The notes beneath the pieces are model-generated. The model did no database searches, was not told the DNA's origin, and saw only the letters and a program-made list of their open reading frames with translations. From assembly GCA_902476765.1 (NCBI GenBank), contig CABSEJ010000066.1, forward strand, positions 1 to 16,275: a stretch of 16,275 nt of DNA, given 5' to 3'. Origin of the DNA: an uncultured Blautia sp. (GTDB lineage: Bacteria > Bacillota > Clostridia > Lachnospirales > Lachnospiraceae). Below are positions 1-6,879 of this stretch, piece by piece; position 1 is the first letter of the stretch, and every line of letters begins with the position of its first letter. Both the position numbers and the translations under genes were made by a program.

Positions 1-14
1 AATCATGTTCTTAC

Positions 15-41
15 GCAGCCCGGCAGCAAGTGTCGGGCTGC
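15..41. other. Hairpin of unknown role near the window edge
   Basis: Perfect 8-bp inverted repeat (GCAGCCCG at 15-22, CGGGCTGC at 34-41) around an 11-nt loop. No T-run follows it directly. A second, weaker repeat (CTGCAA at 62-67, TTGCAG at 75-80, then TTTT) lies just downstream. Together they could be the tail of a transcription unit that ends left of the window, but neither is a convincing intrinsic terminator. No gene is recognisable in 1-93. Confidence 0.35.
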
Positions 42-93
42 TGTGTGAACAGTAATAAATTCTGCAATTGAATTTTGCAGTTTTCTAAATTTG

Positions 94-122
94 TTGCACC
101 TGTCAGAAAAAAGAGGTATACT
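94..122 (+). promoter_or_regulatory. SigmaA promoter of the Nudix gene
   Basis: TTGCAC at 94-99, a 17-bp spacer and TATACT at 117-122 match the -35/-10 consensus (TTGACA/TATAAT) closely. The expected transcript start is near 129, giving a leader of about 50 nt. A small hairpin (AGACAC 144-149 / GTGTCT 155-160) ends five bases before the AGGAGG ribosome-binding site at 166-171. Confidence 0.75.
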
Positions 123-180
123 ACCAATAGAGAAACACAACGCAGACACAGAGAGTGTCTTTAGCAGGAGGATGTGCAAA

Positions 181-633
181 ATGATTGAAGCAACAAGCTG
201 TGGCGGGGTGGTAATTTATCGGGGAAAGATACTGACCTTGTACAAATCCTACAAGCATAAGTATGAAGGCTGGGTGCTGCCCAAGGGAACAGTAGAGAAA
301 GGCGAGGACTATAAGGCCACGGCCTTGCGAGAGGTGAGAGAAGAGACAGGGGTAACTGCAAGCATTATTAAATATGTAGGCAAAAGCCAGTATAGCTTTT
401 GTGTGCCTGAAGATACTGTAGAAAAGAGTGTTTATTGGTACCTGATGTCTGCAAACAGCTATTACAGCAGGCCGCAGAGGGAAGAATACTTTGTAGATTC
501 CGGTTTTTATAAGTTCCATGAAGCTTACCATCTTTTGCGTTTTTCCAATGAGAAACAGATATTGGAAAAGGCTTATAATGAATATTTAGATTTAAAAAAA
601 GCAAATCTTTGGGGTAATCGAAAGTATTTTTAG
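181..633 (+). CDS. Nudix hydrolase family protein
   Basis: A 150-residue single-domain Nudix protein. A complete Nudix box spans residues 36-58: G36, E42, R50-E51, E54-E55 and G57 all sit at the canonical spacing, so metal binding and diphosphate hydrolysis should be intact. The substrate cannot be read from the sequence. The short domain with a GWVLPKG lead-in resembles diadenosine-polyphosphate or general nucleotide-sanitising Nudix enzymes, but that is only inference. I chose ATG 181 because AGGAGG (166-171) lies nine bases upstream. The ATG at 172 directly abuts the Shine-Dalgarno, and the longer reading from 91 would start upstream of the predicted promoter -10. The gene has its own promoter and terminator, so it appears monocistronic. 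Confidence 0.88.
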   Translation: MIEATSCGGVVIYRGKILTLYKSYKHKYEGWVLPKGTVEKGEDYKATALREVREETGVTASIIKYVGKSQYSFCVPEDTVEKSVYWYLMSANSYYSRPQREEYFVDSGFYKFHEAYHLLRFSNEKQILEKAYNEYLDLKKANLWGNRKYF

Positions 634-634
634 G

Positions 635-685
635 AAAAAGCTGCCGCATTAAACAAACCCATACTGTTTACTGCGGCGGCTTTTT
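635..685 (+). terminator. Intrinsic terminator after the Nudix gene
   Basis: A 14-bp stem (635-648 with 672-685, one G-U pair) begins with five As and ends with five Ts. A further 6-bp inner stem (TAAACA 650-655 / TGTTTA 665-670) extends it after one mismatch. The T-run on the plus strand terminates the Nudix transcript, and the A-run on the left would also let it work on the minus strand. The core GCTGCCGCAT recurs in the hairpin at 6880-6932. Confidence 0.9.
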
Positions 686-740
686 CTAAAAAGAATATAA
701 AAATATACGGGCAGGGACCCGAAAGAAGGAGGCGCTGATT

Positions 741-2255
741 ATGCTGGAACAGATTGACCTTACGAAAAAAATGGAGAAAAAGATTTATCAGGAGCAGATG
801 GAGATTATGGAACCCCAGCTGGCTAAGCTCCAGAGGGAATGCAAGGCTCTGGGAATTCCGGTGATTATTGTTTTTGAAGGACTGGGCGCCTCTGGCAAAG
901 GCCTGCAAATCAGCAGACTTATCTATCCTCTGGACCCAAGAGGTTTCCAGGTGTTTGCCGTTAAGCGGGCAACAGAGGAGGAGCAGATGCATCCTTTCCT
1001 GTGGAGATTCTGGACCAAGACGCCTCAGAAAGGGCGCATTGCTATTTTTGATACCAGCTGGTACAGAAAGGTTTCTGTGGACCGGTTTGAAAACAAGATG
1101 TCAGGGGAAGAATTAAATTATGCTTACCAGGAAATCAATACCTTTGAGCGCACCCTGGCCGATGACGGAACAGTGCTGATTAAGTTTTTCCTGGACATCA
1201 GCCAGAAAGAACAGAAAAAGCGTTTTGACAAGCTGCTGGAGTCTAAGGAGACAGCCTGGCGTGTCAGCAAGCAAGACATAAAGCGAAACAAGGAGTACGA
1301 CCAATATAAACAGATGAATGAAGAAATGCTGGAAAAAACAGAGTCTGCCTATGCGCCCTGGACAATTATTGAGGCTCATGACAGACGGTTTGCCACGGCT
1401 AAGATTTACGCCACGGTTATCCGGAGACTGAAAGAGAAAATAGAGGAGCTTCAGGAGGCCGGATTGGCAGAAGAGACCAAGAAGGATATAGCCGGAGAAA
1501 AAACGGAAGAAAAGCTGGACAAGAAGTTTCTGGAATCCTCTACCCTCAGCAAGGCAGATTTAAGTTTGGCTTATACCAAGGAAGAATACAAGGAAAAACT
1601 GAAAAAGCTTCAGGACCGTATGGCTATTCTTCACAGCGAACTTTACCGAAGAAGGATTCCCGTGGTGCTGGGCTTCGAAGGAAGGGACGCCGGCGGTAAG
1701 GGAGGGGCTATTAAAAGGCTGACAGAGCCTATGGACCCCAGAGGCTATATGGTAAGTCCCACAGCTTCGCCTTCCGCCACAGAGAAAAGCCATCACTATC
1801 TCTGGCGTTTCTGGAACGCCATGCCAAAGGACGGGCATATCACCATTTTTGACAGAACCTGGTACGGAAGAGTAATGGTGGAAAGAATCGAGGGCTTCTG
1901 CACAAGAGAAGAGTGGAAGAGAGCTTACCGGGAAATCAACGATATGGAGGCCCATCTGGCCCATTCCGGTGCTATTGTGCTGAAATTCTGGATGCAGATA
2001 GACAAGGATGAACAGGAGCGCAGATTCAAAGAACGTATGGAGAATCCGGAAAAGCAGTGGAAGATTACAGATGAAGACTGGCGGAACAGGGAGAAATGGG
2101 ACCAGTATGAGGAGGCTGTGAACGAGATGATTATCAAAACCTCTACGTCCTACGCACCCTGGATTATTGTAGAAGGAAACAATAAATACTATGCCAGGAT
2201 TAAAGTCCTGGAAGCTGTGGTTAATGCCATAGAAAAAAGGATAAAAAATGATTAG
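741..2255 (+). CDS. pap: Polyphosphate:AMP phosphotransferase (fused two-domain PPK2 family)
   Basis: A 504-residue protein made of two tandem PPK2 kinase domains (about 25-240 and 290-504). Proteins of this architecture use inorganic polyphosphate to phosphorylate AMP to ADP in the cytosol. The C-terminal copy has an intact Walker A GRDAGGKG (314-321) and Walker B/arginine motif FDRTWY (370-375). The N-terminal copy has GLGASGKG (47-54) and FDTSWY (103-108), so the usual Asp of the P-loop is Gly and the Arg after the Walker B Asp is Thr. The motifs lie exactly 267 residues apart in both pairs, as expected of an internal duplication. By family knowledge the second domain is the catalytic one. 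The start ATG 741 has AAGGAGG at 726-732, eight bases upstream. The gene leads the run that continues to gerW. The AMP specificity is inferred from the two-domain class. Confidence 0.88.
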   Translation: MLEQIDLTKKMEKKIYQEQMEIMEPQLAKLQRECKALGIPVIIVFEGLGASGKGLQISRLIYPLDPRGFQVFAVKRATEEEQMHPFLWRFWTKTPQKGRIAIFDTSWYRKVSVDRFENKMSGEELNYAYQEINTFERTLADDGTVLIKFFLDISQKEQKKRFDKLLESKETAWRVSKQDIKRNKEYDQYKQMNEEMLEKTESAYAPWTIIEAHDRRFATAKIYATVIRRLKEKIEELQEAGLAEETKKDIAGEKTEEKLDKKFLESSTLSKADLSLAYTKEEYKEKLKKLQDRMAILHSELYRRRIPVVLGFEGRDAGGKGGAIKRLTEPMDPRGYMVSPTASPSATEKSHHYLWRFWNAMPKDGHITIFDRTWYGRVMVERIEGFCTREEWKRAYREINDMEAHLAHSGAIVLKFWMQIDKDEQERRFKERMENPEKQWKITDEDWRNREKWDQYEEAVNEMIIKTSTSYAPWIIVEGNNKYYARIKVLEAVVNAIEKRIKND

Positions 2256-2278
2256 GAAGCCGGGTGGACGGAGATTTT

Positions 2279-2611
2279 ATGTTAAACTGGTATAAAGGGC
2301 TGTATGTTGGCGATAATGCAAAAAAGAAGAAAAAAAAGCTGATACGAAGGATTAACGCAGGGGCAGGGGTGGTGGATGTATATCTGATTACTCTTGCCCG
2401 TAATCCAAGAGACCAGTTGGATATTTTTTCTGCTAATGAGCTGCTGCAGAAGGTGAGAAGGCAGAGCTGCCCTGTAATTGTGGGGCTGTGCTGCGGATAT
2501 TGGGAAGCCTTGGAGCTGGTGCAGAGGCTGGTTCAGGAGACCTACAGGCAGACCGGTACGGGACAGGTCAGGCGGTGGCTGGAAGAACAGATAGGAGAGG
2601 ACTGCAGGTGA
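2279..2611 (+). CDS. Conserved small protein of unknown function
   Basis: A 110-residue soluble protein with no domain I can name. It opens with MLNWYKGLYVG, continues with a six-lysine run and a segment reading like a beta strand (VVDVYLITLA), and ends in an amphipathic helical half containing ALELVQRLVQE. I recall similar short proteins beside DUF2953 genes in Lachnospiraceae, which supports a real gene but not a function. Two starts are possible: GTG 2264 (AGGAAG 4 bases upstream, 115 residues) and ATG 2279 (GGAG at 2270-2273, 110 residues). I prefer ATG because the WYKGLYVG block then sits at the N-terminus. The lysine run is encoded by A-rich DNA with eight consecutive As (2330-2337). 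The stop lies one base before the next start, so translation is probably coupled. Confidence 0.7.
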   Translation: MLNWYKGLYVGDNAKKKKKKLIRRINAGAGVVDVYLITLARNPRDQLDIFSANELLQKVRRQSCPVIVGLCCGYWEALELVQRLVQETYRQTGTGQVRRWLEEQIGEDCR

Positions 2612-2612
2612 C

Positions 2613-3641
2613 ATGATACTGCTACATATTTTATGGATTCTATTAAAAATCATAGGCATTCTGCTTCTGTTTCTTCTGGGATTAGTTCTTTTGGTCCTGC
2701 TGCTGGTCCTGCTTTGTCCCGTCAGATACAGGGGTAAAGGCTATAAAGAAGGAAAAGATTTCGGAGGAATCCTGAGCGTTTCCTGGCTGTGGCATCTGAT
2801 TTCCCTGAGACTCTGGTATGACAGCCGGGAGGAAAATCCGGAATATTCCATAAAGCTTTTCGGTATTTCTCTGAAAAAGCTGCTGGCCTTTTTAGAAAAA
2901 AGAAGGGACAGAAAAGCCGAAGCATTAAAATCTAAAGAGCTTTCCTCGCCCCAAATAGAGGGAGAGGTTATGGCTCAGGAGAGAGAGAATGAGGATGGAG
3001 AAGGCCAGGCTGGGAAAGAAAAGCCGGCAGCTGCGGAGAAAAGTGAGACAGAAAGCACTAAAACAGAAAGTAGTAAAGCAGAAAGCAGTAAAACAGAAAG
3101 CAGCGAAACAGTCAGCCCGTCCTCTGCTCAGTCAGAGAGCAGACAGCAGTCTCACAAAGAAGAAAAAGGGCTTTTTGGAGTCTGGCGAAGGATAGGAAAT
3201 TTCTGGAAATCCCTTTTTCGTTTACCGGGGAAGCTATGGAAGGCCCTGAAAAATTTCAAGTTAACAGCAGAGAAAATTTGTGCTAAAATAGGAAAAATAA
3301 GAGATTTTCTGGAAACCCAAGAATTTCAAAGAGGCAGAGATTTGGTATTCCGGGAAAGTAAAACATTGCTGAAAAAGGTGCTGCCCAGAAAGATGGAAGG
3401 AAGCATCGCTTTTGGAACAGAAGACCCCTGCCTGACAGGAGAAATTCTGGCGGCAGTAAGCATATTTTATCCTTTGTATGGGGAACATTTTACCATAGAG
3501 CCTTATTTTGACCAGAAGATATTGGAAGGCTGGTTTTCCTTTAAAGGGAGAATACGAGGGATTCATTTTCTGCTCACAGCTTTTCGATTGTTGATAAGTT
3601 CAGATATTCGTTATATTATCAAGCATTTTAAACATCATTAA
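2613..3641 (+). CDS. ytfI: DUF2953 family membrane protein (YtfI-like)
   Basis: A 342-residue protein beginning with a long hydrophobic helix (about 3-36, leucine-rich), then a basic segment with LCPVRYRGKG, a low-complexity Glu/Lys/Ser/Thr linker (about 105-180) and a C-terminal domain (about 245-342) with FTIEPYFDQKILEGWFSFKG. The C-terminal pattern and the position directly before gerW match the DUF2953 protein YtfI that pairs with YtfJ in Bacillus. It should be an integral membrane protein with one N-terminal anchor. The function is unknown, and a role in sporulation is inferred only from the neighbour. The linker contains a 15-bp tandem repeat at 3045-3104, which may vary between strains. 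The start is tightly coupled to the upstream stop (1-base gap). The possible ribosome-binding site AGGAG at 2593-2597 is rather far away. Confidence 0.78.
   Translation: MILLHILWILLKIIGILLLFLLGLVLLVLLLVLLCPVRYRGKGYKEGKDFGGILSVSWLWHLISLRLWYDSREENPEYSIKLFGISLKKLLAFLEKRRDRKAEALKSKELSSPQIEGEVMAQERENEDGEGQAGKEKPAAAEKSETESTKTESSKAESSKTESSETVSPSSAQSESRQQSHKEEKGLFGVWRRIGNFWKSLFRLPGKLWKALKNFKLTAEKICAKIGKIRDFLETQEFQRGRDLVFRESKTLLKKVLPRKMEGSIAFGTEDPCLTGEILAAVSIFYPLYGEHFTIEPYFDQKILEGWFSFKGRIRGIHFLLTAFRLLISSDIRYIIKHFKHH
3045..3104 (+). repeat. 15-bp tandem repeat in the DUF2953 linker
   Basis: Four consecutive 15-bp units of the form RARRCAGAAAGYASY (3045-3059, 3060-3074, 3075-3089, 3090-3104) encode ETEST, KTESS, KAESS and KTESS (residues 145-164). 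The units differ at only a few positions. The repeat preserves the reading frame, so a change in copy number would alter linker length without breaking the gene. Confidence 0.85.
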
Positions 3642-3653
3642 GGAGGAACCGAT

Positions 3654-4094
3654 ATGGCTTCAGAAAACAATTTTCAATCTACAGTAGAGTCCTTGTTTAA
3701 GGGAATGGACAGCTTTATTTCTACCAAAACCGTTGTGGGAGATGCTATCACAGTGGGAGATACCATTATCCTGCCGCTGGTGGACGTATCCTTTGCCGTG
3801 GGAGCAGGAGCTTTCTCCGGAGAGAAAAAAAATAACGGCGGCGGCGGAATGGGCGGAAAGGTTTCTCCCAGTGCAGTGCTGGTAATTTCAAACGGCGTGA
3901 CAAAGCTGGTGAATATCAGAAATCAGGACGGCCTTACCAAGATTCTGGATATGGTGCCGGATTTCTTTAATAAGTTTACAGAGGGAAAGAAAAGTGAAGA
4001 GGTTCTCTCCGGTTCCGGAACAGAGAAAACTTCCTCTGATAAGAACGAGAAAGCTTCTGCCGGAGAAGACAAAGAAACCAAGGCAGAAAATTAA
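3654..4094 (+). CDS. gerW: GerW family sporulation protein (YtfJ)
   Basis: A 146-residue protein of the Spore_YtfJ family. It carries the typical core: an N-terminal helix (ESLFKGMDSF), the block TKTVVGDAITVGDTIILPLVDVSF (about residues 25-48), a glycine-rich segment GGGGMGGKVSP (about 63-73) and the strand SAVLVISNG. The C-terminal 40 residues are a charged Lys/Glu/Ser tail. In Bacillus, YtfJ/GerW is made in the forespore and is needed for proper spore germination. No signal peptide is visible, so the protein is cytosolic or forespore-internal. AGGAGG at 3641-3646 overlaps the upstream stop codon and lies seven bases before ATG 3654, consistent with one operon with ytfI. A strong terminator follows the stop by about ten bases. 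Confidence 0.92.
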   Translation: MASENNFQSTVESLFKGMDSFISTKTVVGDAITVGDTIILPLVDVSFAVGAGAFSGEKKNNGGGGMGGKVSPSAVLVISNGVTKLVNIRNQDGLTKILDMVPDFFNKFTEGKKSEEVLSGSGTEKTSSDKNEKASAGEDKETKAEN

Positions 4095-4103
4095 AAAAAG
4101 TTC

Positions 4104-4137
4104 AAACCCCTGGAGTTTTTCCTGCCAGGGGTTTTTT
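4104..4137 (+). terminator. Intrinsic terminator after gerW
   Basis: A perfect 10-bp stem (AAACCCCTGG at 4104-4113, CCAGGGGTTT at 4125-4134) with an 11-nt loop runs into six Ts (4132-4137). It ends the transcript covering the PPK2, small, DUF2953 and gerW genes. Confidence 0.93.
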
Positions 4138-4187
4138 CTGTGCCACAGGCATATACTATAGGGAAGAGAGTTGAGGAGAAACAGAAT

Positions 4188-4325
4188 ATGCGCCGTGTGT
4201 GCGGACTTGTGTTGTTTTGTATGGGAATCGGACTTTTCGTAGCCCTGATTTTTCCCAAGACCTTTCTTATGGTAGTGGCTGCGTCCCTGTGTCTCCTTGC
4301 AGGCTATAACCTGTTCTGTGGATAG
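4188..4325 (+). CDS. Small two-helix membrane protein
   Basis: A 45-residue ORF with GAGGAG at 4173-4178, nine bases before ATG 4188. Two hydrophobic stretches (about 4-19 and 24-41) are joined by a short FPKT turn and end in GYNLFCG. The short loop suggests a hairpin-type inner-membrane protein. I recall similar tiny proteins ending in a GYNLFC-like motif in other Clostridia, so I take it to be a real gene, but no function is known. The in-frame extension back to 4140 has no ribosome-binding site and starts within the gerW terminator region. CATATACTA at 4150-4158 matches the CATAnnnTA -10 form of mother-cell sigma factors, but no matching -35 is convincing, so sporulation control is only a possibility. 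Confidence 0.62.
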   Translation: MRRVCGLVLFCMGIGLFVALIFPKTFLMVVAASLCLLAGYNLFCG

Positions 4326-4388
4326 ACATAATCCTGCCAGATCCTTTGAGAGAGGTGCACCGGAAACTGTTAACAAAAACAGGAGACG

Positions 4389-4439
4389 AAAAAAACGGGA
4401 CCGCAGGCCGGATACATGCTCCGGTGTTACGGTCCCGTT
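4389..4439 (-). terminator. Intrinsic terminator of rpmB
   Basis: A perfect 10-bp stem (AACGGGACCG at 4394-4403, CGGTCCCGTT at 4430-4439) contains an inner CCGG/CCGG pair. Read on the minus strand, the stem is followed by seven Ts (plus-strand As 4389-4395), so it terminates rpmB. There is no T-run in the plus direction, so the upstream membrane-protein transcript may end here only weakly. Confidence 0.9.
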
Positions 4440-4458
4440 ATGTGTTCAATCATCAAAA

Positions 4459-4647
4459 TTAAGCTCTTTCTACTTTGCCGCTTCTTAAGCAGGAAGTACA
4501 AACATACATTTTTTTCGCATTTCCGCCTTCTGTTTTCACTTTTACGGATTTAATGTTGGATTTCCACATTTTGTTTGTTCTTCTATGAGAATGGCTCACA
4601 TTGTTTCCAAAATGAGCGCCTTTTTCACAAATTGCGCACTTTGCCAT
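4459..4647 (-). CDS. rpmB: 50S ribosomal protein L28
   Basis: A 62-residue ribosomal protein of the large subunit. It has the family pattern MAKCAICEKG at the N-terminus, the basic SHSHRRTNKMWKSNIKSVKV core and the YVCTSCLRSGKV end. Two CxxC pairs (C4/C7 and C50/C53) make this the zinc-binding form; many bacteria also have or use a cysteine-free copy under zinc limitation, but none is in this window. The ribosome-binding site on the minus strand is GGGAGG (4655-4660), seven bases upstream of the ATG at 4647. A good promoter and a clear terminator flank it, so it is transcribed alone, divergently from yloU, as in Bacillus. Confidence 0.97.
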   Translation of the reverse strand: MAKCAICEKGAHFGNNVSHSHRRTNKMWKSNIKSVKVKTEGGNAKKMYVCTSCLRSGKVERA

Positions 4648-4704
4648 GGTAGCACCTCCCTAAATAAAAGATTGAGTCTTTGTCCTAAACTCACAACACT
4701 AGCT

Positions 4705-4733
4705 ATTTTAGCAGAAATAATTTGGTTTTGCAA
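4705..4733 (-). promoter_or_regulatory. SigmaA promoter of rpmB
   Basis: On the minus strand: TTGCAA (4728-4733), a 17-bp spacer and TAAAAT (4705-4710), with TGC directly before the -10 making it an extended -10 element. The expected leader is about 50 nt and contains only a weak 5-bp hairpin. Confidence 0.8.
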
Positions 4734-4762
4734 GTAAAATATCAAAAAAAAATAAATTATTA

Positions 4763-4791
4763 TTTCGTTTTGGGAAAAGATATGGTAGAAT
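4763..4791 (+). promoter_or_regulatory. Extended -10 promoter of yloU-yloV
   Basis: TAGAAT at 4786-4791 is preceded by TGG, an extended -10. The -35 position 17 bp upstream (4763-4768) is a poor match. The transcript would start about 25 nt before the yloU ATG and read through yloV and possibly recG. Confidence 0.55.
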
Positions 4792-4822
4792 AGCAATATA
4801 AAAATTATGGAGGTGTCCGTGC

Positions 4823-5179
4823 ATGAATGGATTTGTTGATACAGGTTTAGGGAAAATTACGATTGATACAGATGTCATTGCCACTTATGCAGGAAGCGTA
4901 GCGGTCGAATGTTTTGGGATAGTAGGTATGGCTGCAGTAAGTATGAAGGACGGATTGGTAAAACTTTTGAAAAGGGACAGTCTGAAGCATGGAATCAACG
5001 TGTCCCTGGCAGATAATAAAATCACTTTGGAATTTCATGTAATCGTAGCCTACGGAGTGAGTATCTCCGCTGTATCCGATAACCTGATTAGCAATGTAAA
5101 ATATAAGGTTGAGGAATTTACCGGTCTTACCATAGAGAAAATCAACATTCTGGTAGAAGGCGTGAGAGTAATTGATTGA
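4823..5179 (+). CDS. yloU: Asp23/Gls24 family envelope stress protein (YloU)
   Basis: A 118-residue single-domain Asp23/Gls24 (DUF322) protein. Recognisable family features are the opening block GKITIDTDVIATYAGSVAVE (about 10-29), the C-F-G-I-V-G motif, and the end reading TGLTIEKINILVEGVRV. In Firmicutes these proteins are cytosolic, often membrane-associated through AmaP, and linked to cell-wall or alkaline stress. No AmaP gene is present here. GGAGGTG at 4808-4814 lies eight bases before ATG 4823. The gene sits 18 bases upstream of yloV, and the yloU-yloV pair is widely conserved, so co-transcription is likely. Confidence 0.93.
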   Translation: MNGFVDTGLGKITIDTDVIATYAGSVAVECFGIVGMAAVSMKDGLVKLLKRDSLKHGINVSLADNKITLEFHVIVAYGVSISAVSDNLISNVKYKVEEFTGLTIEKINILVEGVRVID

Positions 5180-5197
5180 TGAAGGAGGAAACTTGTT

Positions 5198-6859
5198 TTG
5201 AATACCAATACTGTTGACGCAAAGACCCTGGGGCGCATGTTCCTGTCCGGGGCAAAGAATCTGGAAGCAAAGAAAGAATGGATAAATGAATTGAATGTTT
5301 TCCCGGTTCCTGACGGTGATACTGGAACAAATATGACGCTGACCATTATGTCTGCCGCCTCAGAGGTAAGTGCCATAGATGAGCCTGATATGAAGACTTT
5401 GGCCAAGGCCATATCTTCCGGCTCATTGAGAGGGGCAAGAGGAAATTCCGGCGTAATCCTTTCCCAGCTGTTAAGAGGATTTAGTAAGGTTATCGAAAAA
5501 CAGGAGGAGATTGACGCCCTCATTTTTGCCAGAGCTTTTGAAAAGGGCGTGGAGACGGCTTATAAAGCGGTTATGAAGCCTAAAGAGGGAACTATTCTTA
5601 CCGTGGCTAAAGGAGCGGCCCAGAAGGCTGCGGAGATTGCAGAGGACTGCGAAAGCCTGGAGAGCTTTTTTGTTGATGTGCTGAAGGAAGCGGAAAGCGT
5701 GCTGGCCCGTACACCGGAAATGCTGCCTGTTTTAAAAGAGGCAGGGGTTGTGGATTCCGGCGGACAGGGACTTGTGGAAGTTTTAAGAGGAGCTCTGGAC
5801 GGATATCTGGGTAAGGAAATAAACCTGGAATTTGAGAAGCCTAAGACATCCCTTTCTTTTTCTAAGCCCGTGTCTCAGGAAGAAAGCAATATCAAATTCG
5901 GATATTGTACAGAGTTTATCATTATGCTGGACAAGGAGTTCCCGGAAAAAGAAGAGCTGGCCTTTAAGGATTACCTGATGTCTATCGGAGACTCCCTTGT
6001 AGTGGTGGCGGATGACGAAATTGTGAAGGTGCATGTACATACCAATGCCCCTGGAGATGCCATCCAGAAGGCGCTGACGTATGGACAGCTTTCTAATATG
6101 AAGATTGATAATATGAGACTGGAGCATCATGAAAAGGTAATTAAGGAGTCCGAGAAGATGGCTGCCCAGCAGGCGGCTCAGAAGAAAGAAGAGCCTCAGA
6201 AAGAAGTAGGCTTTATTTCCGTATCCGTAGGTGAGGGAATGGGGGATATTTTCAGAGAACTGGGAGCAGATTATCTGATTGAAGGGGGACAGACCATGAA
6301 TCCCAGCACAGAGGATGTGCTCCAGGCTATTTCCCGGGTAAATGCAAAAAATATTTTTATCTTCCCCAACAATAAAAATATTATCCTGGCAGCTAACCAG
6401 GCCAGAGATTTAACAGAGGATAAAAATATCGTAGTAGTGCCAACTAAGACCATTCCCCAGGGAATCACAGCTTTGATTTCCTTTGTGCCGGACAAGTCTG
6501 TGGAAGAAAATACAGCCCAGATGATGGAGGCCATGGAAAATGTGAAGACCGGACAGGTTACTTATGCAGTGCGGGACACTAAGATTGATGACAAGGAAAT
6601 CCGTCAGGGAGACATTATGGGTATCGGTGATAAGGGTATTCTGGCAGTAGGTCAGGATATTCAGAAGGTTGCTCTTCAGATGGTACAGGAGATGGCTGAC
6701 GAGGATTCAGAGTTGATTAGTATTTATTATGGCTCCGATGTATCAGAAGAGCAGGCTGAGGCTTTGTGCCAACAGCTGGAGGAAAGCTATCCTGACTTTG
6801 ACGTAGAGATGAATAATGGCGGACAGCCCATATATTACTATGTGATTTCCGTGGAATAA
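5198..6859 (+). CDS. fakA: FakA-like fatty acid kinase subunit, DAK2 domain protein (YloV)
   Basis: A 553-residue protein. The N-terminal DhaL/DAK2 domain (about 8-205) has the nucleotide/metal motif PDGDTGTNM (38-46) and the GARGNSGVILSQLLRG block (79-94). It is followed by a middle region with CTEFIIMLD and HVHTNAPG, and a DegV-like C-terminal part from about 340. This is the architecture of FakA, which phosphorylates fatty acids presented by FakB for use in phospholipid synthesis. No fakB (DegV) gene lies nearby, so the partner must be encoded elsewhere. The start is TTG 5198, set by AAGGAGG at 5182-5188 nine bases upstream; no in-frame ATG near the conserved N-terminus fits. It shares an operon with yloU. 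The fatty-acid role is inferred from the family. Confidence 0.9.
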   Translation: MNTNTVDAKTLGRMFLSGAKNLEAKKEWINELNVFPVPDGDTGTNMTLTIMSAASEVSAIDEPDMKTLAKAISSGSLRGARGNSGVILSQLLRGFSKVIEKQEEIDALIFARAFEKGVETAYKAVMKPKEGTILTVAKGAAQKAAEIAEDCESLESFFVDVLKEAESVLARTPEMLPVLKEAGVVDSGGQGLVEVLRGALDGYLGKEINLEFEKPKTSLSFSKPVSQEESNIKFGYCTEFIIMLDKEFPEKEELAFKDYLMSIGDSLVVVADDEIVKVHVHTNAPGDAIQKALTYGQLSNMKIDNMRLEHHEKVIKESEKMAAQQAAQKKEEPQKEVGFISVSVGEGMGDIFRELGADYLIEGGQTMNPSTEDVLQAISRVNAKNIFIFPNNKNIILAANQARDLTEDKNIVVVPTKTIPQGITALISFVPDKSVEENTAQMMEAMENVKTGQVTYAVRDTKIDDKEIRQGDIMGIGDKGILAVGQDIQKVALQMVQEMADEDSELISIYYGSDVSEEQAEALCQQLEESYPDFDVEMNNGGQPIYYYVISVE

Positions 6860-6879
6860 AAGGTAAAAGCGTGATAAGG

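Noticed and set aside
2264..2278. GTG 2264 as the start of the small unknown gene
   Set aside because: It is possible (AGGAAG upstream), but ATG 2279 has GGAG at good spacing and places the conserved-looking WYKGLYVG block at the N-terminus. Kept as an alternative only.
2320..2337. Programmed frameshifting at the A-runs in the small unknown gene
   Set aside because: Eight consecutive As could slip, but the lysine-coding frame is open throughout and no overlapping frame product is recognisable.
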